Shown: positions 21,380-31,579, numbered from the stretch's first letter. The stretch: DNA of 64,000 nucleotides from Saccharomycopsis crataegensis (GCF_037102585.1 NW_027043820.1:964501-1028500); one strand, 5' to 3'. Numbers and translations: made by a program. The notes: generated by a model from the letters alone, not told the origin.

Positions 21380-23029
21380 ATATAATATATTGTATGCTAT
21401 AATATAAATCTAGGTATTTATATAAAGACATAGATACAGGCTATCAAAATATATTTCAATATTCTCCATTAGCTGGATTACACAAAAAGAAACAACCACA
21501 CCCGGCAAGCATTCTATTACACACTAAAAAGTTCATACTTCTTTGTGTAGGGTTAGTGGTGGTTATCAGAAGAAACGTTTATCCCTTCCTTTCCCTCCTT
21601 TTTTTTTTTTTTTTTTTTTCATTATTACTCCCAGTGATTTTTACTTCAATAGGATATAATATTCTGTATCATCGTGTAACAATAGAAACGTAACGGAAAC
21701 ATAATTTTTGATTGCTGCTCTATTGAGTAGTTTCCGTCTAATAATGATTTATCTGTACCTATGTTTCCTCGGTCGAAGATTTAGCAACCTATTTAGCCTT
21801 ACATGTGTATGAAATATCCACTAAGTAGAGAGACCCACATACCCTCCAAAGGTACATGAAAAATTTAATCTCTCTTTTATTTAACCCAAAACATGGAAAA
21901 TTCGAAGGGAGCGATAATCAATCATGGAGAACAATAGGAAAAAAAAAAAAAAAAAGATGAAACTCATAATATACCTGGCAACGGTTACCATGATTTGGTA
22001 ACGTGCAGGTATAACCGTGATGAAAGATATTTTAAAGATATATATCGAGAATGTAGTTTATGTATTATCTTATGCCAGTTGAAAGAATACTAGTGAGTGT
22101 GGTTGGTTTTGTTTATCCAACTATTAGTTTTAGGCTTGCACTTGGGAGATAATGGTGCGTCGGATCAAGTGTAGCTACAACATACTGGGTCCCCGTCAAG
22201 TATGCCCGAAGACATACCTGGGGCATAATTTATTAGGAGGGGGTATACCCAAACGTAATTATCCGCTGGAGATCAGGAATGGAACAGACGTGGGATACCA
22301 AGGGATATTATGAATGATAATTGAAAATAATCATAAAATAAGAGATAATACAATAGTAATAGTAATAATAATAATAACAACAACAGCAGCAGCAGCAACA
22401 GCAAAAGCAACAACGTGATATACCGATACTATAACCTTCGCAGTAGTGAGTGAGAGTACAATATCACATCATATCGGTCGTATCTCGCGGTGGAATATAC
22501 GGCCATCCGTCCCAGGCAACGGGGTGTGGGACAGGACGAAACAAGCAGCTGCAGCGGACCGCAGCGGAACCCCCCCAGGTGCGAGCGACCTTGGGCACTA
22601 GCCAGTAGCTCCCACTCCACCACCCAAGGGCTAAAAGATCAGATCACACACTAATAATGGTTGATGCATACAAATCAAAAAAAAATGCCCCCCCTCCCCC
22701 CTCCTCCTTCTTCCAACTATTTAAACCTCTTCTCACGCCGCCATTAATAATTTTGTCAGGTTAATTAATTTTTTTACTGCCCCATCGATCCCATCTCGAC
22801 CCTTCACTTCTCACCACTGATTCATATTCTCCCGTCTCCTTTTGTTTTTTCTTTTCTTCCTTTTGTTTCACTTCGTCTTCACTATTTCATTTTCTCTTCT
22901 TTCCAATTTAATTCTTCTTCTTCTTCTTCTTCCACTCTTACACCCCACTGGTTCTTGGATATCCCACAACAACATCATCACTTTAAAATTTTCACTTCGT
23001 ATTTTCAAATCAATCACCCAAATCAAAAC

Positions 23030-24442
23030 ATGAGCGATTTACCAAATATCACCTCCACTTTGCCTCCAAGAAAGAGAGCCAAAACTCAAGAAGAAAAAGA
23101 ACAACGTCGTATCGAAAGAATTCTTCGTAACCGTCGTGCTGCCCACGCCTCCAGAGAGAAAAAGAGAAAACATGTCGAATTCCTCGAAGCCTCAGTTCAC
23201 AAATTGGAATCCAATATCAACTTGTACAAATCAAAGGAAGCAAAGTTGATTGAATTATCAGAAAAATTGTTATCCAAATTCAAAGAATTGGGCGGCGACT
23301 CCGAATCTTCGGATTTGGACTTGTCGATCTTATCAGAATCCCCAATCCCTGACATTGATTTGAACCAAGCTTTCTTTGGCGACGCCGTTGGTAAGTCGTC
23401 TTCCGACCCATCGACCCCTGCCGCTTTATCACCTTCCGCCACCGGCGCTTCCTCTTTGCTTGCCGATGACATCACCATGGTTAGTGATCCAGTTTCCGCT
23501 CAACATTCCCGTAGCGCTTCTCCAGCTCCTGAAGAATCTACCGTCACTCCAACAGAAACTACCATCACTGCCGAATCCACCGGCAAGAAATCCACTAACT
23601 CAGTGACCAAAACTAAGTCTAAAAAGACTAAAAAAACCAAGGCTCAAGAGATCGAATCCCCAATCCCGACTTCTCCTTTGTCTACTCCGTTAATCAAACA
23701 CAATGATTACACTTCTCCTTTTAAAAATACCAATGAATCTTCAACCGAAGGTTTTGTTGGCAGCACCCTTGATATCACTACCGATTATATGTCCAGCGCT
23801 TCTTCCACATTTAGTGGCGAGTCCCGTGGCTCCCCAATCTCTAACGCCGATTCTTTATCCACCACCAATTTGGAATCAGGTCTTAACGTTGACGAATATT
23901 TGTCCAACTTGACCAACCCAATGTTCATTCCTCTGGACTCTTATGATAAGCCACAATCAGATTGGCAATTTTTCGAAAGAAATTTGAACCAAAACTCATC
24001 CTTGAGCCAAAATAATGGTCTCTTGGGTGATCCTTTCGATGATGACGTTCATGTCACCACTTCTACCAGTAGCAGGTTGCATAACCCAGCAGCGGTTTAC
24101 TATGACTTTCTGTTTTGAAGATAATGATAAAAAAACACACTGTTGACTCTTATTGAAAATAATACCCTCCACTCGGAGTCATTTAGCTGTTTTGTCACAT
24201 CCGGTATGTGAGGCCCTTCCGTTTTAAAGTTGGGTTGTTTATTATTGTCTTCTTAACACAGGTCCTTTCGTTTCTATTGTATGTTATGTTCTTTTTTGCT
24301 TGCTTTTGTTGCTATTTTTTCCCCCTATCCCCCTCCAATCACCACTTGGTTATGCCACTGTTTTCAATTACCTTTTGAAAACTGGCCTGCAGCGCCCGCT
24401 ACTGGTATGTTGTTCGACATGAACGACTTTGTTTCATTTTGA
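23030..24442 (+). CDS. HAC1: Hac1 bZIP unfolded-protein-response factor, with Ire1-spliced intron
   Basis: Hac1 activates ER chaperone and ERAD genes after Ire1 splices its mRNA. The basic region is almost identical to S. cerevisiae: TLPPRKRAKTQEEKEQRRIE, then RILRNRRAAHASREKKRKH, followed by a leucine-zipper-like helix to about residue 85. The rest is Ser/Thr/Pro-rich. Unspliced, the frame ends at 24118 (362 residues, tail VYYDFLF). Joining 23030-24089 to 24390-24442 gives 370 residues ending ATGMLFDMNDFVSF, which resembles the S. cerevisiae activation tail (SFELNDFF). The start is the ATG at 23030; upstream in-frame codons lack ATG. Splicing is inferred from loop structure, frame and tail homology. 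Confidence 0.93.
24090..24389 (+). other. HAC1 unconventional (Ire1-type) intron, 300 nt
   Basis: Both ends form the seven-base loops that Ire1 cuts after the third base (CNG|CNGN). At the 5' site, AACC and GGTT (24083-24086 and 24094-24097) close the loop CAGCAGC (24087-24093), with the cut after 24089. At the 3' site, GGC and GCC (24084-86 equivalents at 24384-24386 and 24394-24396) close CTGCAGC (24387-24393), with the cut after 24389. There is no GT...AG pair. Joining keeps the frame and swaps the C-terminal tail. The 300-nt length is near the 250-320 nt reported for S. cerevisiae and Komagataella. Confidence 0.88.
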
Positions 24443-25725
24443 AACGTCATCGAACCCTGAAATGTCTGGTTTGTTTCTGGTTTGTTTTTTTGTTGGTTGT
24501 ATTTTATTCATGATAAAGACTTGACAAAAAAAAAACAGATCACACAAACCAATCTAATGATTACGAAAATTAATTTTGTTTGTTTTTTTCCTTCATTCAT
24601 TTTCTCATTCTTCAATTTCTACATTTTATTTCTTGGTCATTGTTTTATCGAAACTAGATTGTTTCTCTCATTTCATCGTTAATATCTTCCAATGGCTTTG
24701 TTCAATATTTCGTTTGTCGCGACGGATCAATTTGTGGCGCGCCTTTGGTTGGTACTACTATTGGGCTGCGACTGGATCGAACGCTGATGTTTATATTAAC
24801 GAGTTCAAAGAGATAATAATTGCCCCAGTGAATAATCTGATTGTCACTGGAACTGTTTTTTTTTATTCTACTGGAGAACCCTCATCCATTATTACATTTA
24901 GAGATATTATCATTATCATTTTTTTTTTTTCACGAAACACTTTTTTCTGGTCTTCAACTTGTTTTGATATTGTTTTTCATTTTCTCTGTCCATCCCTGCC
25001 ATTTTTGTCATTTCTTGTTTATGTGTGTATTATTAAATTATATGGTTGAATTACATTTGAATACAGTGTTTCTCTTATAAATATATAAAATGGTTGAGTA
25101 TTTAATGTCTTTTTCGCGTACATGGAATGGCAGTTGTTGATAACCGAAAGCAAAGACTTTGCTTTGGCATAAAAATTTTTTTTTTTTTTTTTTTTTTCAC
25201 ACTTATCTCCATAAATAATCGCCATATATACCATTAAAGTATATAAACACTTCATGACAATCAGCAAAGTAGTTTTGGTCAATAGAAAGATCAAGTACGG
25301 ATTATTGTTGAAGCCTGGCATCAAAGGATACTATTTTGCACGGATGGCGTATCCTATTAAGATTTGCTAGACGATTATTGCACTTTAATAACCATTTAGA
25401 TATTTTCATATTCTACTCTATTCTCTTCATATCTATTTCACATTCTCTGCTTTTCTCATTTATTATTAGAAGTTTTTAATAGTTATTGGCATAATCAAAC
25501 ATTAACATTAATATTCATGCTCATGTTCAGTACCCCCTACCACCCTCCCCCCCCTAGGCCCATGTGACCTGCGCGCCAAAAAGCTGCCGAAAAAATCCCC
25601 AGAGATTATTATTTATCTCCTGTCATCATCATCATCATCACCTCTTATAATTAATATATATATTTATATATACATATATATTATATATATATTTACCAAT
25701 ACCAACAGATATAAAAGAAAATACC
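24443..25725. other. Intergenic: HAC1 3' region and ARC15 promoter
   Basis: About 1.3 kb of T-rich DNA with T-runs (about 24920-24931, 25168-25197) and an ATC repeat at about 25624-25640. The longest open frame (about 24576-25049) is Phe/Ile-rich low complexity and is rejected as a gene. A TA-rich block lies just before ARC15. Confidence 0.6.
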
Positions 25726-26091
25726 ATGGACACCGATTGGAGAAGAATTGATATTGATGCGTTGGAAGAAGGAAACCGGTTGACCGCTGCCGATCTTGTT
25801 CCTCCAGCAGAACCAGTGAGCTACGAAGACGTGGCGGTGATCAATCAACAAGTCAAGTCGTTGTTGGCGAAAGGAGAAAACTACGATGCTTTGGCGTACT
25901 CTTTGAGTAGCCCACCATACGGGGGTGATGATCAAGTAAAAGTAAGTACAGACAAAAAAGATTTGGATGGAAATTAATGTTGAATTGTAGAGGAACAATG
26001 AATGGTATTTTTGATGGATGGACAAAAAAAAAATGCTTGATCATTCAATAAATAGATTATGAGCAAATTTTTGGATGGGTTGATGATGATT

Positions 26092-26126
<35 letters not shown>

Positions 26127-26524
26127 ATATTGATAAAAGGTATATTATCATTTGAAAAATACCATTCAATGAGAGATAATGTTTACTTTAACTTTTTTTT
26201 TTTTGTTTCTTTATTGATCCGAGAATTGATGATCCCAATTATTTCAAAACCACGAATTACTACTAACAAACTACTCAATAGGCTTTACACCTTTCTACAG
26301 TATTCGACATTTTGAAAACCACCAAAACTTCCCTGGTTGCCAAATTGGTCGGGGAGCTTTCCACCGATGAGCAGGACGTGTTGGTGAAATATCTTTATAA
26401 ATTGATGTCGTTACCTCAAGGACAACAAAGTAGTGGGGTATTGTTGGCGTGGCTCGATAAAGTGGTGGAAGTGGCAGGAAATGGTCCAATTATACGTTAC
26501 TTGAATGATAGAAGAACCGTTTGA
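25726..26524 (+). CDS. ARC15: Arc15/ARPC5, Arp2/3 complex subunit (two exons)
   Basis: ARPC5 is the smallest structural subunit of the Arp2/3 actin-nucleating complex, acting at cortical actin patches. Exon 1 is 25726-25941 (72 codons) and exon 2 is 26282-26524, giving 152 residues (154 in S. cerevisiae). The N-terminal DWRRIDIDALEE and LTAADLVPP are hallmark ARPC5 sequence, and the SSPPYGG motif comes just before the junction. After splicing the protein reads VKALHLSTVFDILKTTK, then STDEQDVLVKYLYKLMS and LLAWLDKVVEVAG. The acceptor at 26281 rather than the downstream CAG at 26300 was chosen because it restores the conserved ALHLSTV segment. Confidence 0.95.
25942..26281 (+). other. ARC15 intron (340 nt) with internal inverted repeat and GAT microsatellite
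   Basis: The donor is GTAAGT at 25942, the branch site TACTAAC is at 26261-26267 and the acceptor TAG ends at 26281. Inside are a 14-base perfect inverted repeat (25999-26012 and 26155-26168) and a (GAT)n tract at about 26080-26123 in its loop. Confidence 0.93.
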
Positions 26525-27043
26525 ATTTTTTCAATAGGGATTGGAAATAAAATAATTGAAAAATGAAGAGAACAGAAGAAAAACAGTCCAAGACACAAAA
26601 ACAAATGCTGTAGTTCTTTCTTTTCTTTTCTTTTTTTTTTGGTAATCTATCATATCGGGATATATATTGTGGTTCTTATTTTTGCTGGTTGTGTGTCTGT
26701 CTGTATATTGATATTGCACGTTAAATGGATGTTTTTTTTTTTCGAAGGTTTCTGTCCTTTGAGTTTGTAATACTTTAAGTCATAACTATCCAAGTGGTAG
26801 TTGAATCATAAACCCAATGATATCATTCAAGTTTTCTAAAGTTGAAAGTTTATCGCTTTCATATATTACTGCCAAACCACTATCTATCATTGAAAGCAGG
26901 GTCTTTCTAGTTGATGATTGAAAAACTCACCAGTCGATGTTAAAAAATACTTGAGCTTGCAATACTTTGATCTCTTATGATCTACAAATATAAGAAATAC
27001 CAGTAAGAATAATAATCTTTTTGATTTAACCTATAAAATACCT
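26525..27043. other. Intergenic between convergent ARC15 and RRN9-like gene
   Basis: About 520 bp of A/T-rich DNA lies between two gene ends. It contains T-runs (about 26630-26640, 26732-26742) and no credible gene. Confidence 0.65.
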
Positions 27044-28102
27044 TCAAAACCCGCCAGCAGCTTTCTTTGATTTTTTCAATTTCTTAGTGGTTTTCAGCTT
27101 CTTTCGCTTTTTCTTTAGCGGCGCCAGCATCACATCGATTTCCTCATGTTCCTGCTTTATCGATACCTTACCCATAGCTTTTGATGATGATGATGCTGCT
27201 GCTGCTGCTGCTCTCGCTTCTCTTCTCACCACGTATTCAGGGACTTCAAAATCGTCGTCCTCTTTCTTCACATTACTCTTCTTCTTTTCCTTATTTGTTT
27301 TCTTCATCTTCTTGTTCTCCACTCCTGTCTCCTCGTCCTCTGTTTTTGTTTCTGGAACTTCAAAAATATCATCTTCCGCATAAGGATTGTCGAAATTGAT
27401 CACTGGTTCGTCATTCAGTTCCTCTTTCTTCTTGTCTTTCATATACTGAGTGTTATCTATATAATCGAGGAAAGTATTGGCATACAAATCGCGACGTTCC
27501 CATACTCCTGCTTTGAGAATATTCATATACCGATCTTGCGGCCCAATGTTCTTGCCTTTTCGCTTTACAGCCCCCGCCCTTCTTGCCACCCCCCGTATTT
27601 CATCGAGCTCGTCCTCATCACAATAAGGCCCACCGTTGACGAGTTCCTTCATCCATTCTTCCACCACGATCCCCAAGGCAATGAGCGCCGTCTCATCCAT
27701 AGAGTTCAAAAGATACAGGCCAGAAGACGGGAGTTTGTCCTCGGGTAAGGTGAACTTTGCCGAAACGTAATAATGCAATGCTTCAAGGAGTCCTGAATCC
27801 GGCATTTTCTGGAGGAGTTGCGGTGAAGGAATCGGGGCCTCCCATTGGGGGTTGGAGAACTTTTTCATTTGATTGCGGACAAGCACCTCATCGGGAGAAA
27901 ATGGCCGGTTTTGCTGCCGACTGGTGATCTTGCCCAGTACCGCATCGTAAACGGTTGGGTGAGGGAGGTAAGAGCGCATCGTCATGTCATTGTTCCTGGT
28001 GGAGTAACGAGGGTCTATCCGACGTTTGCCACGTCTGACAATACGAGGCCCATCGGTTTTATTGGACTGTTGTTCCTCTTCTGGGGGTTTCTCTGTGCTC
28101 AT
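27044..28102 (-). CDS. RRN9: Rrn9-like RNA polymerase I upstream activation factor subunit (tentative)
   Basis: The likely role is in the UAF complex that binds the rDNA upstream element for RNA polymerase I. The protein has 352 residues from the ATG at 28102 (MSTEKPPEEE); an in-frame ATG at 28169-28171 would add 23 residues with no obvious merit. The core has LLEALHYYVSAKFTLPEDKL and a MDETALIALGIVVEEWMKEL segment, which I associate with the Rrn9 domain. The C-terminal third is acidic, then Lys-rich, with alanine and serine runs coded by trinucleotide repeats and a final KKKRKKLKTTKKLKKSKK nuclear/nucleolar tail. The family call is from memory and could be wrong; nuclear location is more certain than identity. 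Confidence 0.5.
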   Translation of the reverse strand: MSTEKPPEEEQQSNKTDGPRIVRRGKRRIDPRYSTRNNDMTMRSYLPHPTVYDAVLGKITSRQQNRPFSPDEVLVRNQMKKFSNPQWEAPIPSPQLLQKMPDSGLLEALHYYVSAKFTLPEDKLPSSGLYLLNSMDETALIALGIVVEEWMKELVNGGPYCDEDELDEIRGVARRAGAVKRKGKNIGPQDRYMNILKAGVWERRDLYANTFLDYIDNTQYMKDKKKEELNDEPVINFDNPYAEDDIFEVPETKTEDEETGVENKKMKKTNKEKKKSNVKKEDDDFEVPEYVVRREARAAAAAASSSSKAMGKVSIKQEHEEIDVMLAPLKKKRKKLKTTKKLKKSKKAAGGF

Positions 28103-28427
28103 TTTGTGGATGGTGTTTGCCGGAGATTGATTATAATAATATAAGGGTTGATTTTGACAAGAGAAAAACATTTTCAGAAGGAAGGGAACCCCCTTCCCTT
28201 TTTTTCTAGATCACGGGGGGAAAAAAAAAAAAAAAATAATAACACCAAAAAAGCTGGGACTTTCTTGCTTTAATCTTATTGATACAATACAATAATAGCG
28301 ATATAATATTATTCTATAATACCAACGGTAATGAAATAATTATTCCATTAATAGGAAGATAAAATATCCCAAGATAACCAATTCACATATTTATTCACAC
28401 ACACGCACACACACACTCACACATACC

Positions 28428-29120
28428 ATGGAGATCGGAGATATTCTCAAAGATCTCGAACGGAACGTCAACGATGGAAGATCCTCGCGATTCAACCTCC
28501 TCGAACAAAAACAACAAGATTTTGCCAAACTCAACCAGACCTGGATCTCTGAAAGAACCGCCCCTGAGCTTCTACCGTACCAGAAAGAACTAGTGGACTC
28601 CACGTTGGTGCGACTTCGAGACCAGGTAGAAATCATCGAGATCAACCTGATCGAACTTGAAACCACCGATGCCGATATCAAATTGAAATTATTAATCATT
28701 GAAAACGAGATTGAAAGAATCAACTTTATCATTCGATCGTACCTTCGCTGCCGGTTGGCGAAAATCGATAAATTTGCCGCGTACATCAGTTACAACTCGC
28801 AAACCATGATTGATCGATTGTCCGATGGGGAAATTGACTATATGACCCAACACATGAAGCTATTACAAGAATTATACTCGAAATGTTTTTTGCAAGACCT
28901 TCCTGATCATTTACAATTGTTGGATGATACCTCGGGAGGGATTTCCATGATCACCGAGCCGAACTTTGATAAATTTGTGTTCATCAAAGTGGTCACCGGG
29001 GATGCCAAACCAGTACGGTTCAACGATCACGAAATTGTATTGGAAAAAGATGATATTCACACAATACAGTATAAATATATTATGAAACAATTACAGCAAG
29101 GAGATGTGGTGTTAATATGA
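28428..29120 (+). CDS. SLD5: Sld5, GINS complex subunit
   Basis: Sld5 is one of four GINS subunits that join Cdc45 and MCM2-7 to form the replicative helicase. The protein has 230 residues (294 in S. cerevisiae, which has a longer N-terminus). The alpha-helical A domain carries SERTAPELLPYQKELVD, and the hallmark INFIIRSYLRCRLAKIDKF follows; the B domain ends in TEPNFDKFVFIKVV and GDVVLI. One CTG codon (28647-28649) lies where S. cerevisiae has Ser, by recollected alignment. MCM7, another part of the same helicase, is encoded at 44.9-47.4 kb. CA-rich dinucleotide sequence precedes the ATG. Confidence 0.93.
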   Translation: MEIGDILKDLERNVNDGRSSRFNLLEQKQQDFAKLNQTWISERTAPELLPYQKELVDSTLVRLRDQVEIIEINLIELETTDADIKLKLLIIENEIERINFIIRSYLRCRLAKIDKFAAYISYNSQTMIDRLSDGEIDYMTQHMKLLQELYSKCFLQDLPDHLQLLDDTSGGISMITEPNFDKFVFIKVVTGDAKPVRFNDHEIVLEKDDIHTIQYKYIMKQLQQGDVVLI

Positions 29121-29471
<351 letters not shown>

Positions 29472-30008
29472 TCACTGCAACCGATCAAAATACTGGTTAT
29501 TTAACAACTCTCCTCCTTCAAAACTGTCGACGAACGTCCGGTCGGCAACGTTGATGGTATCAGAATACGATATGAACTCACTGAATATCGATGCCTTTGT
29601 CCACATCAACAAGCATCGGAAACACGCCACCACCAACGACGTAACATGACATCCGTTAAGACAGTGCATGTACACTGGACCATTATTGGCATCGATCATC
29701 GCCTCGATCACCCCAATCACCATATCGTGAGTCAACGGCACCCGTCGCTTTTTGCCCTTGCCGCCCTTGCCTACTTCGATATGAATCAATTTGATATTTT
29801 CCTTTTGGAGAAACTCGAGCAACGGAGCATCGGTATCACGAGTGATGGGGTTGGGGGTCAATGAGATTATGGTTTTGATTTTGTATCGCCGAAGAAATCG
29901 GTAGTTCTCCTTGCGAGGATACGACCCTCGGTGGATATTGGGGTGGATTGTCGAGAATCGTAGCGGGGGGATCAATGCTAGTGGGGTTTTTGGTTGTGAC
30001 TGGTCCAT
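29472..30008 (-). CDS. OCA6: Oca6-type tyrosine-phosphatase-like protein
   Basis: This belongs to the OCA/Siw14 family of atypical dual-specificity phosphatases, several members of which act on inositol pyrophosphates. The protein has 178 residues. It opens with PPLRFSTIHPNIHRGSYPRK, then YKIKTIISLTPNPIT and IKLIHIEV, the order seen in Oca6. The active-site loop is MHCLNGCHV (Cys116), and the Arg expected at position 122 of the CX5R motif is Val, so it is probably not a conventional phosphatase; S. cerevisiae Oca6 also lacks it by recollection. Its divergent neighbour DOS2 is the same neighbour as in S. cerevisiae (YDR067C/YDR068W), which supports the name. Confidence 0.85.
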   Translation of the reverse strand: MDQSQPKTPLALIPPLRFSTIHPNIHRGSYPRKENYRFLRRYKIKTIISLTPNPITRDTDAPLLEFLQKENIKLIHIEVGKGGKGKKRRVPLTHDMVIGVIEAMIDANNGPVYMHCLNGCHVTSLVVACFRCLLMWTKASIFSEFISYSDTINVADRTFVDSFEGGELLNNQYFDRLQ

Positions 30009-30307
30009 GGTTATCTATAAACTAACTAACTAACTAACTAACTGACTGACTGACTATCTAATATTGCGGGATCATTATTATTATTATAGTTCAACCACAA
30101 AAAGCTTTGCTAAGAGAGACAGGAAAAGACAGTTCAGTTTGTTGTGACAGACCACAGAGAAAAAGTGCTACGGGCACCTCAGGGGGATGCTTTTTTCCTC
30201 CCTCCCTGCCCCCCTTCAAGAGGATTTTTTGTAAGCAAAATCCCTGATGATGGAACACTCACCCACATTGATAACCCATTGGTACTCATATTTATCATCA
30301 TATCACC
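30009..30307. promoter_or_regulatory. OCA6/DOS2 divergent promoter with CTAA/CTGA tandem repeat
   Basis: A bidirectional region of about 300 bp. Immediately upstream of the OCA6 start lies a tetranucleotide array, CTAA units passing into CTGA units (about 30020-30055), which would be in the OCA6 5' leader. An ATT run (30074-30088) and poly-C/poly-T patches follow. Confidence 0.6.
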
Positions 30308-31579
30308 ATGGACTTCATCACCGACCCAGTATTAGCAGCAACCACTGCCAGAAGTGCCAACAACTCTTCTGAAACCCTTACTGGACCACCACAATCTTCG
30401 AGCACCGCACCATCATCTAAGGTGTCCAATGCTCAACTTAACCAAAAGACCAATGAGGAGTTTGGCAAGTTTGAAGACAAGATCGAAGAAACTTACAATT
30501 TGGTCCAGCAGACCACTTCCAGCTGGGGCAGCTCATTCTCAGGATGGGTGACCAAAGTGAAGTTGCCAGAAAGCTTTGTGGAAACCCAGAGGAAACTTGA
30601 GACCTTGGCGGGGGACGTTGTTGCTCAAGGGAAGAAATTCGCGGAAAAGGGCAGCGAACAACTTGAAAACTTGTCGAAACAGTTGAATGAATCGACCATT
30701 GATAATGACCACCACGATGATACACAAGACAGAGATCAGCCAGTAGACGAGGAAAACCAAAAGCAGAAGCAGGCAACCAAGAAGAATGAAGGACCGAAAA
30801 AGATGTTGGAGCTTTTATCTTCGGCAACCAATAGTTATTTGGATGATTTGGATCATGAATTAGAACAAGTGGAGAAGTTTTCGCTCGGATACGCGAATAA
30901 ATTGGGGACCCTTATAAAGAAGAATATTTTGGAAGACAACGATGATGAAACCATCAGCGATCAAGCGATCCATGAAGCGAACCGTGGGGATTTGGGCGAT
31001 GACGAAGCGGAAATCTTGTTCAATGTCCCAGAAAACTCCAAGACCACGATATATGCCACCCGAACCGATGGTCAATTACAAGCGTTGCACACCTCGCAAG
31101 ATTTGTACATCACCAACGCCGTTGATTCTGACTATGCGGAATTCGCAAAAGGGTTCAAGATCGACGAGAAGACCAACGACATTGCCGAAGTATTGAAAAA
31201 ACATCCTGAATTGCAAAACCTCATGGCTAGTCTTGTGCCTACAAAAATCTCGTACCAAGAATTTTGGACCAGGTATTATTTTATGTATGGACAGATTTTG
31301 AAACAGGAAGCGGCTCGCAAGAAATTATTACAGAACAATCACAATAATGATGAAGGGGATTTCAACTGGGATGATGAGGAAGACGAAGAGGAAGAGACCA
31401 CCAAGAAACCATCGAAGAGTAGTAAAATTGAACCACCAGCAGCCGAATCGAGAACTTCTTCTGAATTGACTTATGAGTTGAAATCAACGAATTCCTCGAC
31501 TTTGGATGTGGTGGCCAGTAAGAAATCTGAATCGAAGAAGGAAGAGGAGTACGATGATGATGATGATGATTGGGAGTGA
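30308..31579 (+). CDS. DOS2: Dos2-like BSD-domain protein
   Basis: Dos2 is a BSD-domain protein of poorly known function, linked in S. cerevisiae to ubiquitin-related phenotypes. The protein has 423 residues (310 in S. cerevisiae). An N-terminal Ser/Thr-rich part leads to an amphipathic segment (SSWGSSFSGWVTKVKLPESF). The BSD domain is at about 276-328, with KHPELQNLMASLVPTKISY and the diagnostic EFWTRYYFMYG. The C-terminus is strongly acidic and ends in an aspartate run plus WE, a terminal Trp typical of these proteins. Divergent pairing with OCA6 matches S. cerevisiae. Confidence 0.87.
   Translation: MDFITDPVLAATTARSANNSSETLTGPPQSSSTAPSSKVSNAQLNQKTNEEFGKFEDKIEETYNLVQQTTSSWGSSFSGWVTKVKLPESFVETQRKLETLAGDVVAQGKKFAEKGSEQLENLSKQLNESTIDNDHHDDTQDRDQPVDEENQKQKQATKKNEGPKKMLELLSSATNSYLDDLDHELEQVEKFSLGYANKLGTLIKKNILEDNDDETISDQAIHEANRGDLGDDEAEILFNVPENSKTTIYATRTDGQLQALHTSQDLYITNAVDSDYAEFAKGFKIDEKTNDIAEVLKKHPELQNLMASLVPTKISYQEFWTRYYFMYGQILKQEAARKKLLQNNHNNDEGDFNWDDEEDEEEETTKKPSKSSKIEPPAAESRTSSELTYELKSTNSSTLDVVASKKSESKKEEEYDDDDDDWE

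Larger units (their letters stand above)
20573..23029 (+). promoter_or_regulatory. Long upstream region of HAC1
   Basis: About 2.4 kb without a credible gene precedes HAC1. It holds the AC run, the A/T tandem repeat, a cluster of inverted repeats at 21971-22250, an AAT/CAG/CAA-rich tract at about 22360-22412 and a GC-rich island at about 22499-22630. The last 200 bases before the ATG are pyrimidine-rich (T/C runs, a TTC repeat at about 22911-22932), typical of a long yeast 5' leader. The length suggests complex regulation; this is inference. Confidence 0.5.

Noticed and set aside
23030-24118. HAC1 as a simple intronless gene ending at 24118
   Set aside because: The two Ire1 loops and the in-frame conserved tail at 24390-24442 show that the active form is spliced; the 24118 stop belongs to the unspliced form.
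24440-24790. TCGAACC-like tRNA B-box complements near 24449 and 24777
   Set aside because: No cloverleaf stems or A box could be built; both lie in HAC1 3' flanking DNA. No tRNA was found anywhere in the window.
24576-25049. 157-codon open frame between HAC1 and ARC15
   Set aside because: Phe/Ile/Ser-rich translation of T-rich DNA, with no conserved feature.
26301-26524. ARC15 acceptor at the CAG ending 26300
   Set aside because: It would shift the frame and remove the conserved ALHLSTV segment; the TAG at 26281 restores it.
28103-28171. Upstream in-frame ATG for the RRN9-like gene
   Set aside because: The added 23 residues are Tyr/Asn/Gln-rich leader-like sequence; the ATG at 28102 is the better start, though not proven.
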